From the NCBI RefSeq assembly GCF_030209745.1, contig NZ_JARVRJ010000005.1, forward strand, positions 227,347 to 291,346: a stretch of 64,000 bases of DNA, in the 5' to 3' direction. This DNA is from Arthrobacter sp. fls2-241-R2A-200 (GTDB lineage Bacteria > Actinomycetota > Actinomycetes > Actinomycetales > Micrococcaceae). The notes beneath the pieces were generated by a model, which saw nothing but the letters and a program-made list of their open reading frames with translations, was not told where the DNA came from and made no database searches. Below, piece after piece: positions 26,416-33,774 of this stretch; positions within the stretch are counted from its first letter, which is position 1; every line of letters begins with the position of its first letter. Made by a program: the position numbers and the translations under genes.

Positions 26416-27429
26416 TTGTCACTCGAATCACTGCCCGTTCTGGACTACTCCCGCTTGAGCGCAGGGCCAGAGGAAGCCTCCCGGTTCCGGGACGATCTCC
26501 GCGATGCCATGCACAATGTGGGCTTCCTCTACCTCGCCGGGCACGGCGTCCCCCAAGAACTCACCGACTCCATGCTCGATATCTCCCGCCGGTTCTTCAA
26601 CCTGCCCGAGGAACAAAAGCTTGAGGTCGAGAACATCCACAGCCCTCAATTCCGCGGGTACACCCGCATGGGCGCTGAGATCACCGACCGCGCCGTGGAC
26701 TGGCGCGAGCAGATCGACATCGGCGTCGAACGCGACGCTGTGAAACCGGGGCCAGGTGTTCCCCGCTACAGTCTCTTGGAAGGACCCAACCTTTGGCCGA
26801 CGGCGCTTCCCGAGATGCAGGACATCGTCTCCGAGTGGACCGAGCGGCTCGCTGCCATCTCCATGAACCTCCTACGGGCGCTTGCCGTGTCCCTCGGAGC
26901 ACCTGAGGACAGCTTCGACGCAGCGTTCGGGGACAAGGCCTTTCCGATGCTCAAAATCGTCCGATACCCAGGAGAATCCGGCGATGAACCGAAACAGGGG
27001 GTGGGGTCCCATCGCGACGGCGGCGTGCTGACACTACTCCTCGTTGAACCGGGCAAAGGCGGCCTCCAGGTCGAATACCAGGGGCAGTGGATCGACGCAC
27101 CACAAGTACCTGGAACGTTCGTCGTCAACATCGGTGAAATGCTGGAACTCGCCACCAACGGCTACCTCAAAGCAACCCTTCACCGCGTCATCTCCCCCGC
27201 GCGCGGCACCGACAGAATCTCCCTGCCCTTCTTCTACAACCCCGCACTGGACGCGCGCATGCCCCAACTCGCCATGAACCCGGAATTCCACACCAAGGCC
27301 CGCGGCCTGTCCGTTGACCCGACCAACAGCCCCATCCTTGAAACCTACGGGGACAACGCCCTCCGCTACCGACTTAGGGCGCACCCGAACGTGGCAGCAC
27401 ACCAACACCCGGACCTTGCCACAGCCTGA
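26416..27429 (+). CDS. 2-oxoglutarate/Fe(II) oxygenase, isopenicillin N synthase family
   Basis: 337 aa from TTG 26416 (AAGGAC upstream). The N-terminal DIOX_N part reads FRDDLRDAMHNVGFLYLAGHGVP. The Fe(II) site is visible as HxD in VGSHRDGGVLTLL and the distal His in ATLHRVISP, with the 2-oxoglutarate-binding Arg in RISLPFFYNP. The family includes IPNS, ACC oxidase-like and hydroxylase enzymes; bacterial free-standing members hydroxylate varied small molecules. No biosynthetic partners flank it, so the substrate is unknown. It lies between the broken oxidase and a tRNA-derived scar. Confidence 0.92.
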   Translation: MSLESLPVLDYSRLSAGPEEASRFRDDLRDAMHNVGFLYLAGHGVPQELTDSMLDISRRFFNLPEEQKLEVENIHSPQFRGYTRMGAEITDRAVDWREQIDIGVERDAVKPGPGVPRYSLLEGPNLWPTALPEMQDIVSEWTERLAAISMNLLRALAVSLGAPEDSFDAAFGDKAFPMLKIVRYPGESGDEPKQGVGSHRDGGVLTLLLVEPGKGGLQVEYQGQWIDAPQVPGTFVVNIGEMLELATNGYLKATLHRVISPARGTDRISLPFFYNPALDARMPQLAMNPEFHTKARGLSVDPTNSPILETYGDNALRYRLRAHPNVAAHQHPDLATA

Positions 27430-27873
27430 GAGCACAAGATCCGCAGTTAGCAGGCTGCGCCGCTTGCCTGAGGGACACGATTTCGAAATGTATGGTTTTC
27501 CCACCTCGGCTTTGGGTCGACGTTATTGCGCACCGGCGTAGCACGTCTGTTTTCAGCCCCATCGCTGCAACGTGAAGTGCGCGACTCCCCCGGGGCCATG
27601 GTGCTTACACTGTTCTCCATTTTCAGACGAGGAAACGGACTACAAATGGCAGCCGAGGATTTTATCGTTGACACCCTTGCCAGCGCGACGATTCCGGAGG
27701 ATACCCTCACCATGTGGCGGCCGATCATCAAGGATGACCTGCCATGCATCCAGATCGACCAGTCCGACGGAATGACGGCGCGGTGAAGTACCGCACCGTC
27801 GACGCCGTCGCGCTCGCCACCGCCATCCTGGAAGCGGCCGGGCTTGATCCGCAGACAGCGTTCACGCCCTAAC
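27430..27873 (+). other. Degenerate region with short orphan open frames
   Basis: No complete gene is evident. Two short plus-strand frames look coding-like: MAAEDFIVDTLASATIPE from 27646 (46 codons, ending in MTAR at 27786) and VKYRTVDAVALATAILEAAG from GTG 27783 (29 codons to 27872). They overlap by a few bases in different frames and could be pieces of one decayed gene, possibly a phage tail-terminator-like gene, which is speculation. They end directly beside the tRNA-Pro 3' end. Confidence 0.3.
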
Positions 27874-27894
27874 GTCGGGATGACAGGATTCGAA
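27874..27894 (-). other. 3' end of tRNA-Pro: probable attachment-site remnant
   Basis: On the minus strand this 21-mer reads TTCGAATCCTGTCATCCCGAC: T-loop, 3' half of the T-stem, 3' acceptor strand CATCCCG and discriminator. The acceptor and T-arm match bacterial tRNA-Pro genes beginning CGGGATG. Upstream on that strand the similarity stops exactly at the T-loop (CTCCG cannot pair with CCTGT), so there is no tRNA gene. Such exact 3' ends are the usual core of att sites for tyrosine integrases. Confidence 0.6.
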
Positions 27895-28064
27895 CGGAGA
27901 CAGGCCTGCTTGATCGGGTGACTGGTCGGACACTCGGCTGCAGCCTTCTATCGGAGATTCGAGCGGCAGTCCAAAGCCTCCGGTGGAAGCCCTCTGGCCG
28001 CCGGCCAGGTGGGCTAAAGCTGCACACGTCCCCGAGCGGGCACGGTGATCCGCAGAGGATACTG

Positions 28065-28226
28065 CTAGAGGCGCCAGGTGAGGCCTTTGCCGAGACGGAT
28101 AGTGATCCGTCCGCGGCTGTTGACGGTAAGCGGTCCCGCCTTGCGGGATGCGGAGACGCCCGATTTGGAAACGTTCAGGCGGGTCTTCTTGCCGAGCTTG
28201 ATGGTTTTACGGAAAATTAGGCCCAT
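28065..28226 (-). CDS. DUF4236 small protein
   Basis: 53 aa starting at ATG 28226 with a strong GAGGGGGAG ribosome site. The sequence MGLIFRKTIKLGKKTRLNVS followed by KSGVSAS and GRITIRLGKGLTWRL matches the DUF4236 pattern (FRKSIKLGPGVRLNLSKSGVS, family knowledge). It is highly basic (many Lys/Arg) and has no membrane segment. Function unknown. Its location next to a tRNA-derived scar is compatible with a mobile origin, although the family is also found in chromosomal backgrounds. Confidence 0.72.
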   Translation of the reverse strand: MGLIFRKTIKLGKKTRLNVSKSGVSASRKAGPLTVNSRGRITIRLGKGLTWRL

Positions 28227-28290
28227 GGGCTCCCCCTCTGCTTATTGGTACTGCCTATTGAACCTGATGAGCGCGGCGGGTCCTAGGATC

Positions 28291-28419
28291 TCAGGTGATC
28301 GATGACACCGGGTCGGTTTCCTGCTGCCGCACGGCCTCCGCGTTCTGGGCACTATTGATGCTATCCAGCGTGAACTGACGGACGACGGGTAATTCGAGGA
28401 TGCCCGAAACAGTGCGCAT
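28291..28419 (-). CDS. Putative 42-aa orphan open frame
   Basis: ATG 28419 with AAGG 8-9 nt upstream gives MRTVSGILELPVVRQFTLDS, then INSAQNAEAVRQQETDPVSS. Codon third positions are GC-biased as in neighbours. It sits 37 bp downstream of the diguanylate cyclase stop on the same strand and could be its cotranscribed tail or a gene fragment. No family is recognised. Confidence 0.28.
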   Translation of the reverse strand: MRTVSGILELPVVRQFTLDSINSAQNAEAVRQQETDPVSSIT

Positions 28420-28455
28420 TCCGATGCCTTCAGGTGCTCCGCGCCCATACGTGCC

Positions 28456-29589
28456 TCAGTCCGCTGCATGGACGACGCGGTCTCGGCCTTGGGATTTAGC
28501 ACGGTAAAGGGCGGCGTCCGCGGCCTCTATCATCGCCTCAAGCCGGGCAGTGCCTGTTCCGGCGGAGGCTATCCCGTAGCTGACCGTCGGGTGCCGGGAG
28601 TCTGTATCTGTTGCCTGAAGGGTGCGGCTTATCCGTGTTGCGATGGTTTTGGCGGTGTCGATACCAGTTCCTGGCAGGAGGATAATAAATTCCTCACCAC
28701 CGAACCGCCCGACGAGATCACCAGAGCGGACTTCGGCGTTACAGGCCGCGGCAAACGCCTGAAGGACCAGGTCCCCGGCCGGATGCCCATACGTGTCGTT
28801 GACTGTTTTGAAGTGGTCAAGATCTGCCAGGATGAGTGAGGCCGGGCGTCCCAACCGGTTGGTCCGCTGTATTTGCCCGGCCGCCAGATCGAGGAACCCG
28901 GCTCTGTTGAGGAGCCCCGTCAGTGGATCCCTGTTGGCCCGGATCCGCAGGTCTTTTGCCACCTCTTCGTTGTTGAGCGCGGCCATGCTGAAGGAAGCGA
29001 CGACAAGGAGCAACATGGTGATGAACGTCGTTGGCTGGGAACCGAAAAACTGGACGAACACCGCGCCGTGGGGCCCCTCTGCCAGGAACGCGGCCCAGCG
29101 GCCCAAATAGTAGGCGGCCAAGAACCCTGCCGCAATCGCCAAGGGCACTTGGATGTGTGCGTACTCTGCCGGCGGTGAGCGCACCTCACGATACGCAAGA
29201 GCGAACAACACGCACATCAGGCCAAGGAATACCGGTCCCCCGGCCCAGTCGTTTGAGGCCGGATGATCCAACGCGGATGCCACCGCTGTGACGGCCGGGC
29301 CAGGCAGGATCAGCCACCGTTTGGGTGAGGCCTTGCTGAGGGAACGTGCCGCTGCCCAGACACTGGCTGCGCCTGCGACCAAAAGTGAGTTCGCCGCAGG
29401 GTTCGCCCAAACCTGTTGGGTGGTACCGTCCAAGAGGTATCCGGCCGCGCCAAAGGGGAACAGGAGCAGCGCCAAGGACCACCACCCACTGTAGGGAGCG
29501 CGGGTCCGGCGGTATATGACTCCATAAAAAAGCAGAAACAGCGTCAATGCGATCGCTCCGAAGGCGACGCGCAGCGTTGCAGTGTCCAA
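28456..29589 (-). CDS. Membrane diguanylate cyclase (GGDEF)
   Basis: 377 aa from TTG 29589, selected because GGGAG lies 5 nt upstream; a TTG at 29646 in the same frame has no such site. About seven hydrophobic helices fill residues 1-205, like a MASE-type sensor. The GGDEF domain (about 215-375) has an intact GGEEF active site near 300 with RSGD five residues before it, a canonical RxxD inhibitory site. It should make c-di-GMP from GTP at the membrane, with product inhibition. The EAL protein gene lies 138 bp upstream on the same strand, giving an opposed synthesis/degradation pair. Confidence 0.9.
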   Translation of the reverse strand: MDTATLRVAFGAIALTLFLLFYGVIYRRTRAPYSGWWSLALLLFPFGAAGYLLDGTTQQVWANPAANSLLVAGAASVWAAARSLSKASPKRWLILPGPAVTAVASALDHPASNDWAGGPVFLGLMCVLFALAYREVRSPPAEYAHIQVPLAIAAGFLAAYYLGRWAAFLAEGPHGAVFVQFFGSQPTTFITMLLLVVASFSMAALNNEEVAKDLRIRANRDPLTGLLNRAGFLDLAAGQIQRTNRLGRPASLILADLDHFKTVNDTYGHPAGDLVLQAFAAACNAEVRSGDLVGRFGGEEFIILLPGTGIDTAKTIATRISRTLQATDTDSRHPTVSYGIASAGTGTARLEAMIEAADAALYRAKSQGRDRVVHAAD

Positions 29590-29727
29590 AATTGCTCCCA
29601 AAACCCAGATCCGGGTGGCCCGGAAAACCAGTATGCACACACCCAACGCCCGGAATCCAGAGGCGCAGGACTGAAAACCGCCTAGTCAAATGCCGGCACT
29701 TCAGGAAAGCCGGCAGCACCTTCTGCT

Positions 29728-31140
29728 TCATCCGTCGGCTGCTTCGTTGGCACGCCAAGGCCGTCCCTTCAGGGCCGGTTTTTCGCGCCAGCTGGTCCAG
29801 TCCTCGGGCCTGACGGTGGGTCGACCCAGCAGGAACCCTTGGCCTGCACTCATGCCCAGATCCGCGGCAGCCTCTAACTCCTGGAAGGTTTCGATGCCTT
29901 CGGCGACCAGCACGGCACCGATCTGGGTGGCGAATCCGACCATCGCCGCTCCGAGTGCCCGCTGGCCAAGGTCCGAGTCGATGCCAGCGATAATATTTCG
30001 GTCTAGTTTGATCACGTCAGGCTTGAGCTGCAGGATATGGCGCATGGACGCGAACCCGGCACCGGCATCATCCACCGCTATGCGTATCCCGTCCCGACGC
30101 AGTCCGGACAGAGCTGCGGCGAGCGGCCCGTAGTCCAACACGGGATGGCGCTCAGTCACCTCCAGCACGATTCGCCGCGCAGGGACCCCGGCACCTGAGA
30201 GTAACTGCACCAGTCTCGGGTCAAGGCAAAGACCGGGTGAGACATTGAACGCCACATACACGAACGGGGGAACACCCCGGGCCGCGGACAGTGCCGTTTC
30301 CAAGGCAGCTATTTCAAGTTCCAGTCCCAGCCCGACGGACTCAGCCTCTGCAAACCACGCTTCCGGAGAATTTCCCGGTGAGCTAAGAAAACGGCTGAGC
30401 GCCTCGGCACCGATAACGGATCCGGAATCCAACGACCTGATGGGCTGGAATGCAGTCAGCAGTGCATGATCCGCGATCATAGCTTCGACCCGCCCCCGGA
30501 CCTTCGTCGCTGCCACGACATGAGGTGACACGGCCCTGGCCGATCCTTCGAATCCAACAGCGTTCCCCGCGCTGTCGCGCAACGGGCTGCCGGAAACCTC
30601 TACAACAACGGTGGTGCCATTCTTCCGCCGGCAAACTGATTCAAGGCCGGACCATGAGCCGTCCTCAGACTCACTGGCAACCCTATCTCGCACCGCCGCG
30701 GCCAAATCATCACCAGCAATCACCAGGCTGAAGTGCCGGCCCACCAGCTCGGCAGAATCATACCCAGTCCAATCCCGGCACGCCGGACTGCAAAAGATAA
30801 ACCGCCCGTCTGGCCCGGTAGCCCACAACCATTCCCGGCTCGCGGTCGACATCGTATCGATCAGCCGTGCCATTCGGAATGCTTCACCCCGCTCCCGCTG
30901 CTGCTGGCGCACGAGAGCCGAGGCCGCCCAGAGGACGACGGGAATGAGTGCCAGCGCCAGAAGGTACAGAACCCACGAGGAATCGTCAAAAACCATCCAC
31001 GGTTCATCCCCAAAGAGATGAGGAACACTGATCGACACGGCCACCCCGGCTTCGAGTCCGATCAAAACCAGCAGCCACCGTCCCAGCCGCCCCGGCAAAA
31101 CACCCTGATGGCGCCGAAAGCCAAGCCGCTCCTCAGGCAT
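29728..31140 (-). CDS. PAS-EAL c-di-GMP phosphodiesterase
   Basis: 470 aa from ATG 31140; the open frame continues upstream to 31521 but that part lacks coding character. Two hydrophobic segments (about residues 18-40 and 55-75) precede a PAS domain (about 90-205: FIFCSPACRDWTGYDSAELVG) and an EAL domain (about 225-460). The EAL signature is GAEALSRF. Conserved catalytic residues are present: Asn in AFNVSP, Glu in LEVTER, the Asp pair in VDDAGAGFA, Lys in IKLDR and Glu in VAEGIET. It should therefore be an active phosphodiesterase. Confidence 0.9.
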   Translation of the reverse strand: MPEERLGFRRHQGVLPGRLGRWLLVLIGLEAGVAVSISVPHLFGDEPWMVFDDSSWVLYLLALALIPVVLWAASALVRQQQRERGEAFRMARLIDTMSTASREWLWATGPDGRFIFCSPACRDWTGYDSAELVGRHFSLVIAGDDLAAAVRDRVASESEDGSWSGLESVCRRKNGTTVVVEVSGSPLRDSAGNAVGFEGSARAVSPHVVAATKVRGRVEAMIADHALLTAFQPIRSLDSGSVIGAEALSRFLSSPGNSPEAWFAEAESVGLGLELEIAALETALSAARGVPPFVYVAFNVSPGLCLDPRLVQLLSGAGVPARRIVLEVTERHPVLDYGPLAAALSGLRRDGIRIAVDDAGAGFASMRHILQLKPDVIKLDRNIIAGIDSDLGQRALGAAMVGFATQIGAVLVAEGIETFQELEAAADLGMSAGQGFLLGRPTVRPEDWTSWREKPALKGRPWRANEAADG

Positions 31141-31435
31141 CCAAACCACCCCGAAGTGGCCGCGTTGCTGACGTGCTCGTGTCGCTATCCTGGCTGTCCT
31201 GCCCCATGGATCCCCAACATCCCCCAAATGAATGATCAGTCTCCTGACAATCGCTATCGTGCCATTCCAGCAAGCGAACACATAGCTTTTCAGTGAAACG
31301 CTTTTCAAGACTTCTTGCGGAGTGGCGGGCGATCGGTTCTTCAGGGTGCCATTTCCATATCGGGAGGCCGCTTCATGCCCCAAGAACTCCAAACGTCGGA
31401 CGCCCGGCCAGGCCCGCGGGAAGGCAGGATACTCA

Positions 31436-31594
31436 TCAGCACGCCCGACCGAAGGCCGCAGGCGAAACGGTGCTGAGCCGCTGAACAGTTCCAGCCCTGA
31501 GATCGAGGAGATTTGCCCCATCCAGGCCGGTTTCTTCCCAAAGTTCCTCCAGTGCCCGACGCTCCGGGTTCAAGGCGGGTGTGGCTGCGGTCCT
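31436..31594 (-). pseudogene. Nudix hydrolase fragment
   Basis: Directly after the acyl-CoA ligase stop, and in the same frame, 52 codons read on to a stop at 31436. They contain NPERRALEELWEETGLDG, which fits the Nudix-box core (E-U-x-E-E-x-G-U) and flanking helix. There is no start codon or N-terminal beta-sheet, so this looks like the middle of a deleted Nudix gene. The rest of the 31141-31594 gap shows nothing recognisable. Confidence 0.45.
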
Positions 31595-33151
31595 TCAGGC
31601 TTGGTTTTGTTCGTCGAGGCCCACAGTCCGGCGCAGTTCCCTTTTGAGCACTTTGTGGCTGGGGCCCAAGGGAAACTCGCCGACGAACCGGATGTGGCGG
31701 GGGTATTTGTATTTGGCAAGGTGCTCTTGGCTCCAGTCGATGATGTCCTGCGCGCTGGGTGCGTTGTCCGCGTGGGCAGGATCCAGGACAACGACCGCGC
31801 ACACTTCCTCGCCCCGCAACTCGTCCGGGATGCCGATGACGGCGACCTGGGCGATCGCGGGGTGACGGGAGAGGACCTCTTCGACCTCCCGCGGGTAGAC
31901 GTTGTAGCCCGAGCGGATGATGACGTCCTTGGTCCGGTCGACTACATAGATGAACCCGTCCTCGTCCATGGTTCCGAGGTCCCCGGTACGGAACCAGCCC
32001 TCCACCATTGCTTGCTGCGTGGCTTGCGGGTTGTTGAGGTAGCCGGCGAAGACGTTGTGGCCGCGGACCAAGATCTCTCCGAGCTCACCGGTTGGCACGG
32101 GAACCACTCGTTCGGGTACCCGGTGATCGCCGATCTGGACCTCCACACCCCAGATGGCCTGTCCGACGCTTCCAGGCCGGACGCCTGAGTGCGGGGTATT
32201 GGTGCTGACCACCGGGGATGTTTCGGACAGTCCGTAGCCTTCATAGATGGTGGCGTTGAACGTGGAATTGAACTTCTCCATAACGGCCAGGGGCAGCGCT
32301 GCGCCCCCAGAGACGCACAGCCGCAGTGACGGCAGTTCAGGTCTGCCTTCGGCGGCGCTAAGCAGCTGCATGTACATGGTGGGGACGCCGTGGAAGACGT
32401 TCACATCGTGGGCGGCCATCAGTTCCAGCGCTGCCTCGCCGCTGAACCGTGGCAACAGAACGAGAGTGCCGCCGAGCCGGAACAGTGCGTTCATGCTGGC
32501 TGTTTGTCCGAAGACGTGGAACAGCGGAAGGCAACCGAGTGCGATGTCGCTGGTACGCACGTCGTTGGCGTCCACGGCCGATACAGTCGCGTTCATGACC
32601 ATGTTCAGGTGCGTCAGGACGGCGCCTTTGGGCCGGCCCGTTGTGCCGGAGGTGTAGAAGATGACAGCCGGATCCTCCGCCTCCCGGGTAACGTAGCTGC
32701 CCAATTCGCGGTCGCCATCGGAGCGGAGGCGGGACACGTTGTCTTCTCCCTCGGGCACGGGGCCCACGAGCAGCACCGGGATTCCGGTCTCCTCGGCCGC
32801 CTGCCGCCCGATTGCGAGGAACGCGGCGTGGCAGACGAGGATTTTGGCGCCGCTGTCGCGGAGCACATGGATGACTTCCTCGACGGTCAGCAGCAGGTGT
32901 ACGGGGACCACGACTCCGCCGGCAGCCTGCACGCCATAGTAGGCGGTGGGGAACTCTACGACGTTCGGGGACATGAGCGCCACGACGTCGCCCGGTCCGA
33001 TTCCGGCTTGCCGGAGCTGCCCGGCGTAGCTGCGGGCGTGCTGCCACAGCCTCGAATAGGTGTACGACTGGCCGCCGCTTATGACGGCGGTCTTGTCCGG
33101 GTATTTGCGGGCCGATTCGGCGAGAATGGAGGCGAGCGATAAAGCGGTCAT
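31595..33151 (-). CDS. fadD: Long-chain acyl-CoA ligase (AMP-forming)
   Basis: 518 aa. ANL superfamily motifs occur in order: P-loop YTSGTTGRPKGAVLTH near residue 165, YGLSETSPV near 300, GWFRTGDLG near 385, IIRSGYNVYPREVEEVL near 405 and the C-terminal catalytic Lys in SHKVLKREL. It activates fatty or aryl carboxylates with ATP and CoA. It is the last gene of a four-gene beta-oxidation operon; its ATG overlaps the TetR stop by 4 bp. Chain-length preference cannot be read. Confidence 0.92.
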   Translation of the reverse strand: MTALSLASILAESARKYPDKTAVISGGQSYTYSRLWQHARSYAGQLRQAGIGPGDVVALMSPNVVEFPTAYYGVQAAGGVVVPVHLLLTVEEVIHVLRDSGAKILVCHAAFLAIGRQAAEETGIPVLLVGPVPEGEDNVSRLRSDGDRELGSYVTREAEDPAVIFYTSGTTGRPKGAVLTHLNMVMNATVSAVDANDVRTSDIALGCLPLFHVFGQTASMNALFRLGGTLVLLPRFSGEAALELMAAHDVNVFHGVPTMYMQLLSAAEGRPELPSLRLCVSGGAALPLAVMEKFNSTFNATIYEGYGLSETSPVVSTNTPHSGVRPGSVGQAIWGVEVQIGDHRVPERVVPVPTGELGEILVRGHNVFAGYLNNPQATQQAMVEGWFRTGDLGTMDEDGFIYVVDRTKDVIIRSGYNVYPREVEEVLSRHPAIAQVAVIGIPDELRGEEVCAVVVLDPAHADNAPSAQDIIDWSQEHLAKYKYPRHIRFVGEFPLGPSHKVLKRELRRTVGLDEQNQA

Positions 33152-33774
33152 GGGTTCTGCTTTCTCGTGTTGTCGGGCCCGATTGTCGGACCATCGAGCA
33201 ATGCGGTCAACGTGTTTTCGACGACAGCCCGTGCCTGTTCCACGGACTGCCCCAGGGAGTCCCTCAGCAGCTTCCAGGTCGCCCAGTCCGCGGCCGCGCA
33301 GATCGACAGGACCATGCGCGTTCGGCGTGCCGGGTCCAGCCCGGCCAGTTCAACTTCGAACAACCGTTCGACGTCGTTCCTGATCCGCTTAAGGTTCTCC
33401 TGCAAGTTCTGTTGCAACGCCGCGGAGAACGGACGCTGCAGATCGGCGGCACGGGCAAGCGGTGCGATGGCCTCCAGGACCGCAGCGCGCTGCAAGCTGT
33501 ATGCCGCGACACGTTCCGCGAGAGGCAGCCCCGCTGGCACCGGCTTGAAAGCGTCGTCCTGTTCGGTGAGTTGGCGGGCGGCCGTGTTGGCCATGAGGGC
33601 TTCCATGTCCTTGTAGTGGTCCCACAGCGCCCGGACAGAGACCCCTGCACGGGCCGCGATCTGCTTGGCGGACGGTTTGAGTTCCCCGTCGTTGATCAGC
33701 CCGATATGGGCGTCACTGATAATCCTGAGGGTCCGCCGGGCGCGGGCGGTTCGTCCATCCACAGCTGTCGTCAT
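33148..33774 (-). CDS. TetR family transcriptional regulator of the beta-oxidation operon
   Basis: 208 aa from ATG 33774, which overlaps the FadJ-like stop (ATGA); upstream in-frame codons lie inside the preceding gene. The N-terminal HTH reads PSAKQIAARAGVSVRALWDHYKD, followed by an all-helical ligand-binding domain. It is embedded between fadJ and fadD with 4-bp overlaps at both ends, so its level follows the operon. The likely inducer is an acyl-CoA. A candidate operator lies upstream of the first operon gene. Confidence 0.88.
   Translation of the reverse strand: MTTAVDGRTARARRTLRIISDAHIGLINDGELKPSAKQIAARAGVSVRALWDHYKDMEALMANTAARQLTEQDDAFKPVPAGLPLAERVAAYSLQRAAVLEAIAPLARAADLQRPFSAALQQNLQENLKRIRNDVERLFEVELAGLDPARRTRMVLSICAAADWATWKLLRDSLGQSVEQARAVVENTLTALLDGPTIGPDNTRKQNP

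Noticed and set aside
27870..27900. Possible complete tRNA-Pro gene
   Set aside because: Only the T-loop to 3' acceptor is present; the 5' T-stem half does not pair and no anticodon or D-arm is found.
31322..32188. 288-aa plus-strand open frame
   Set aside because: Antisense to the acyl-CoA ligase and without ribosome site or domain.
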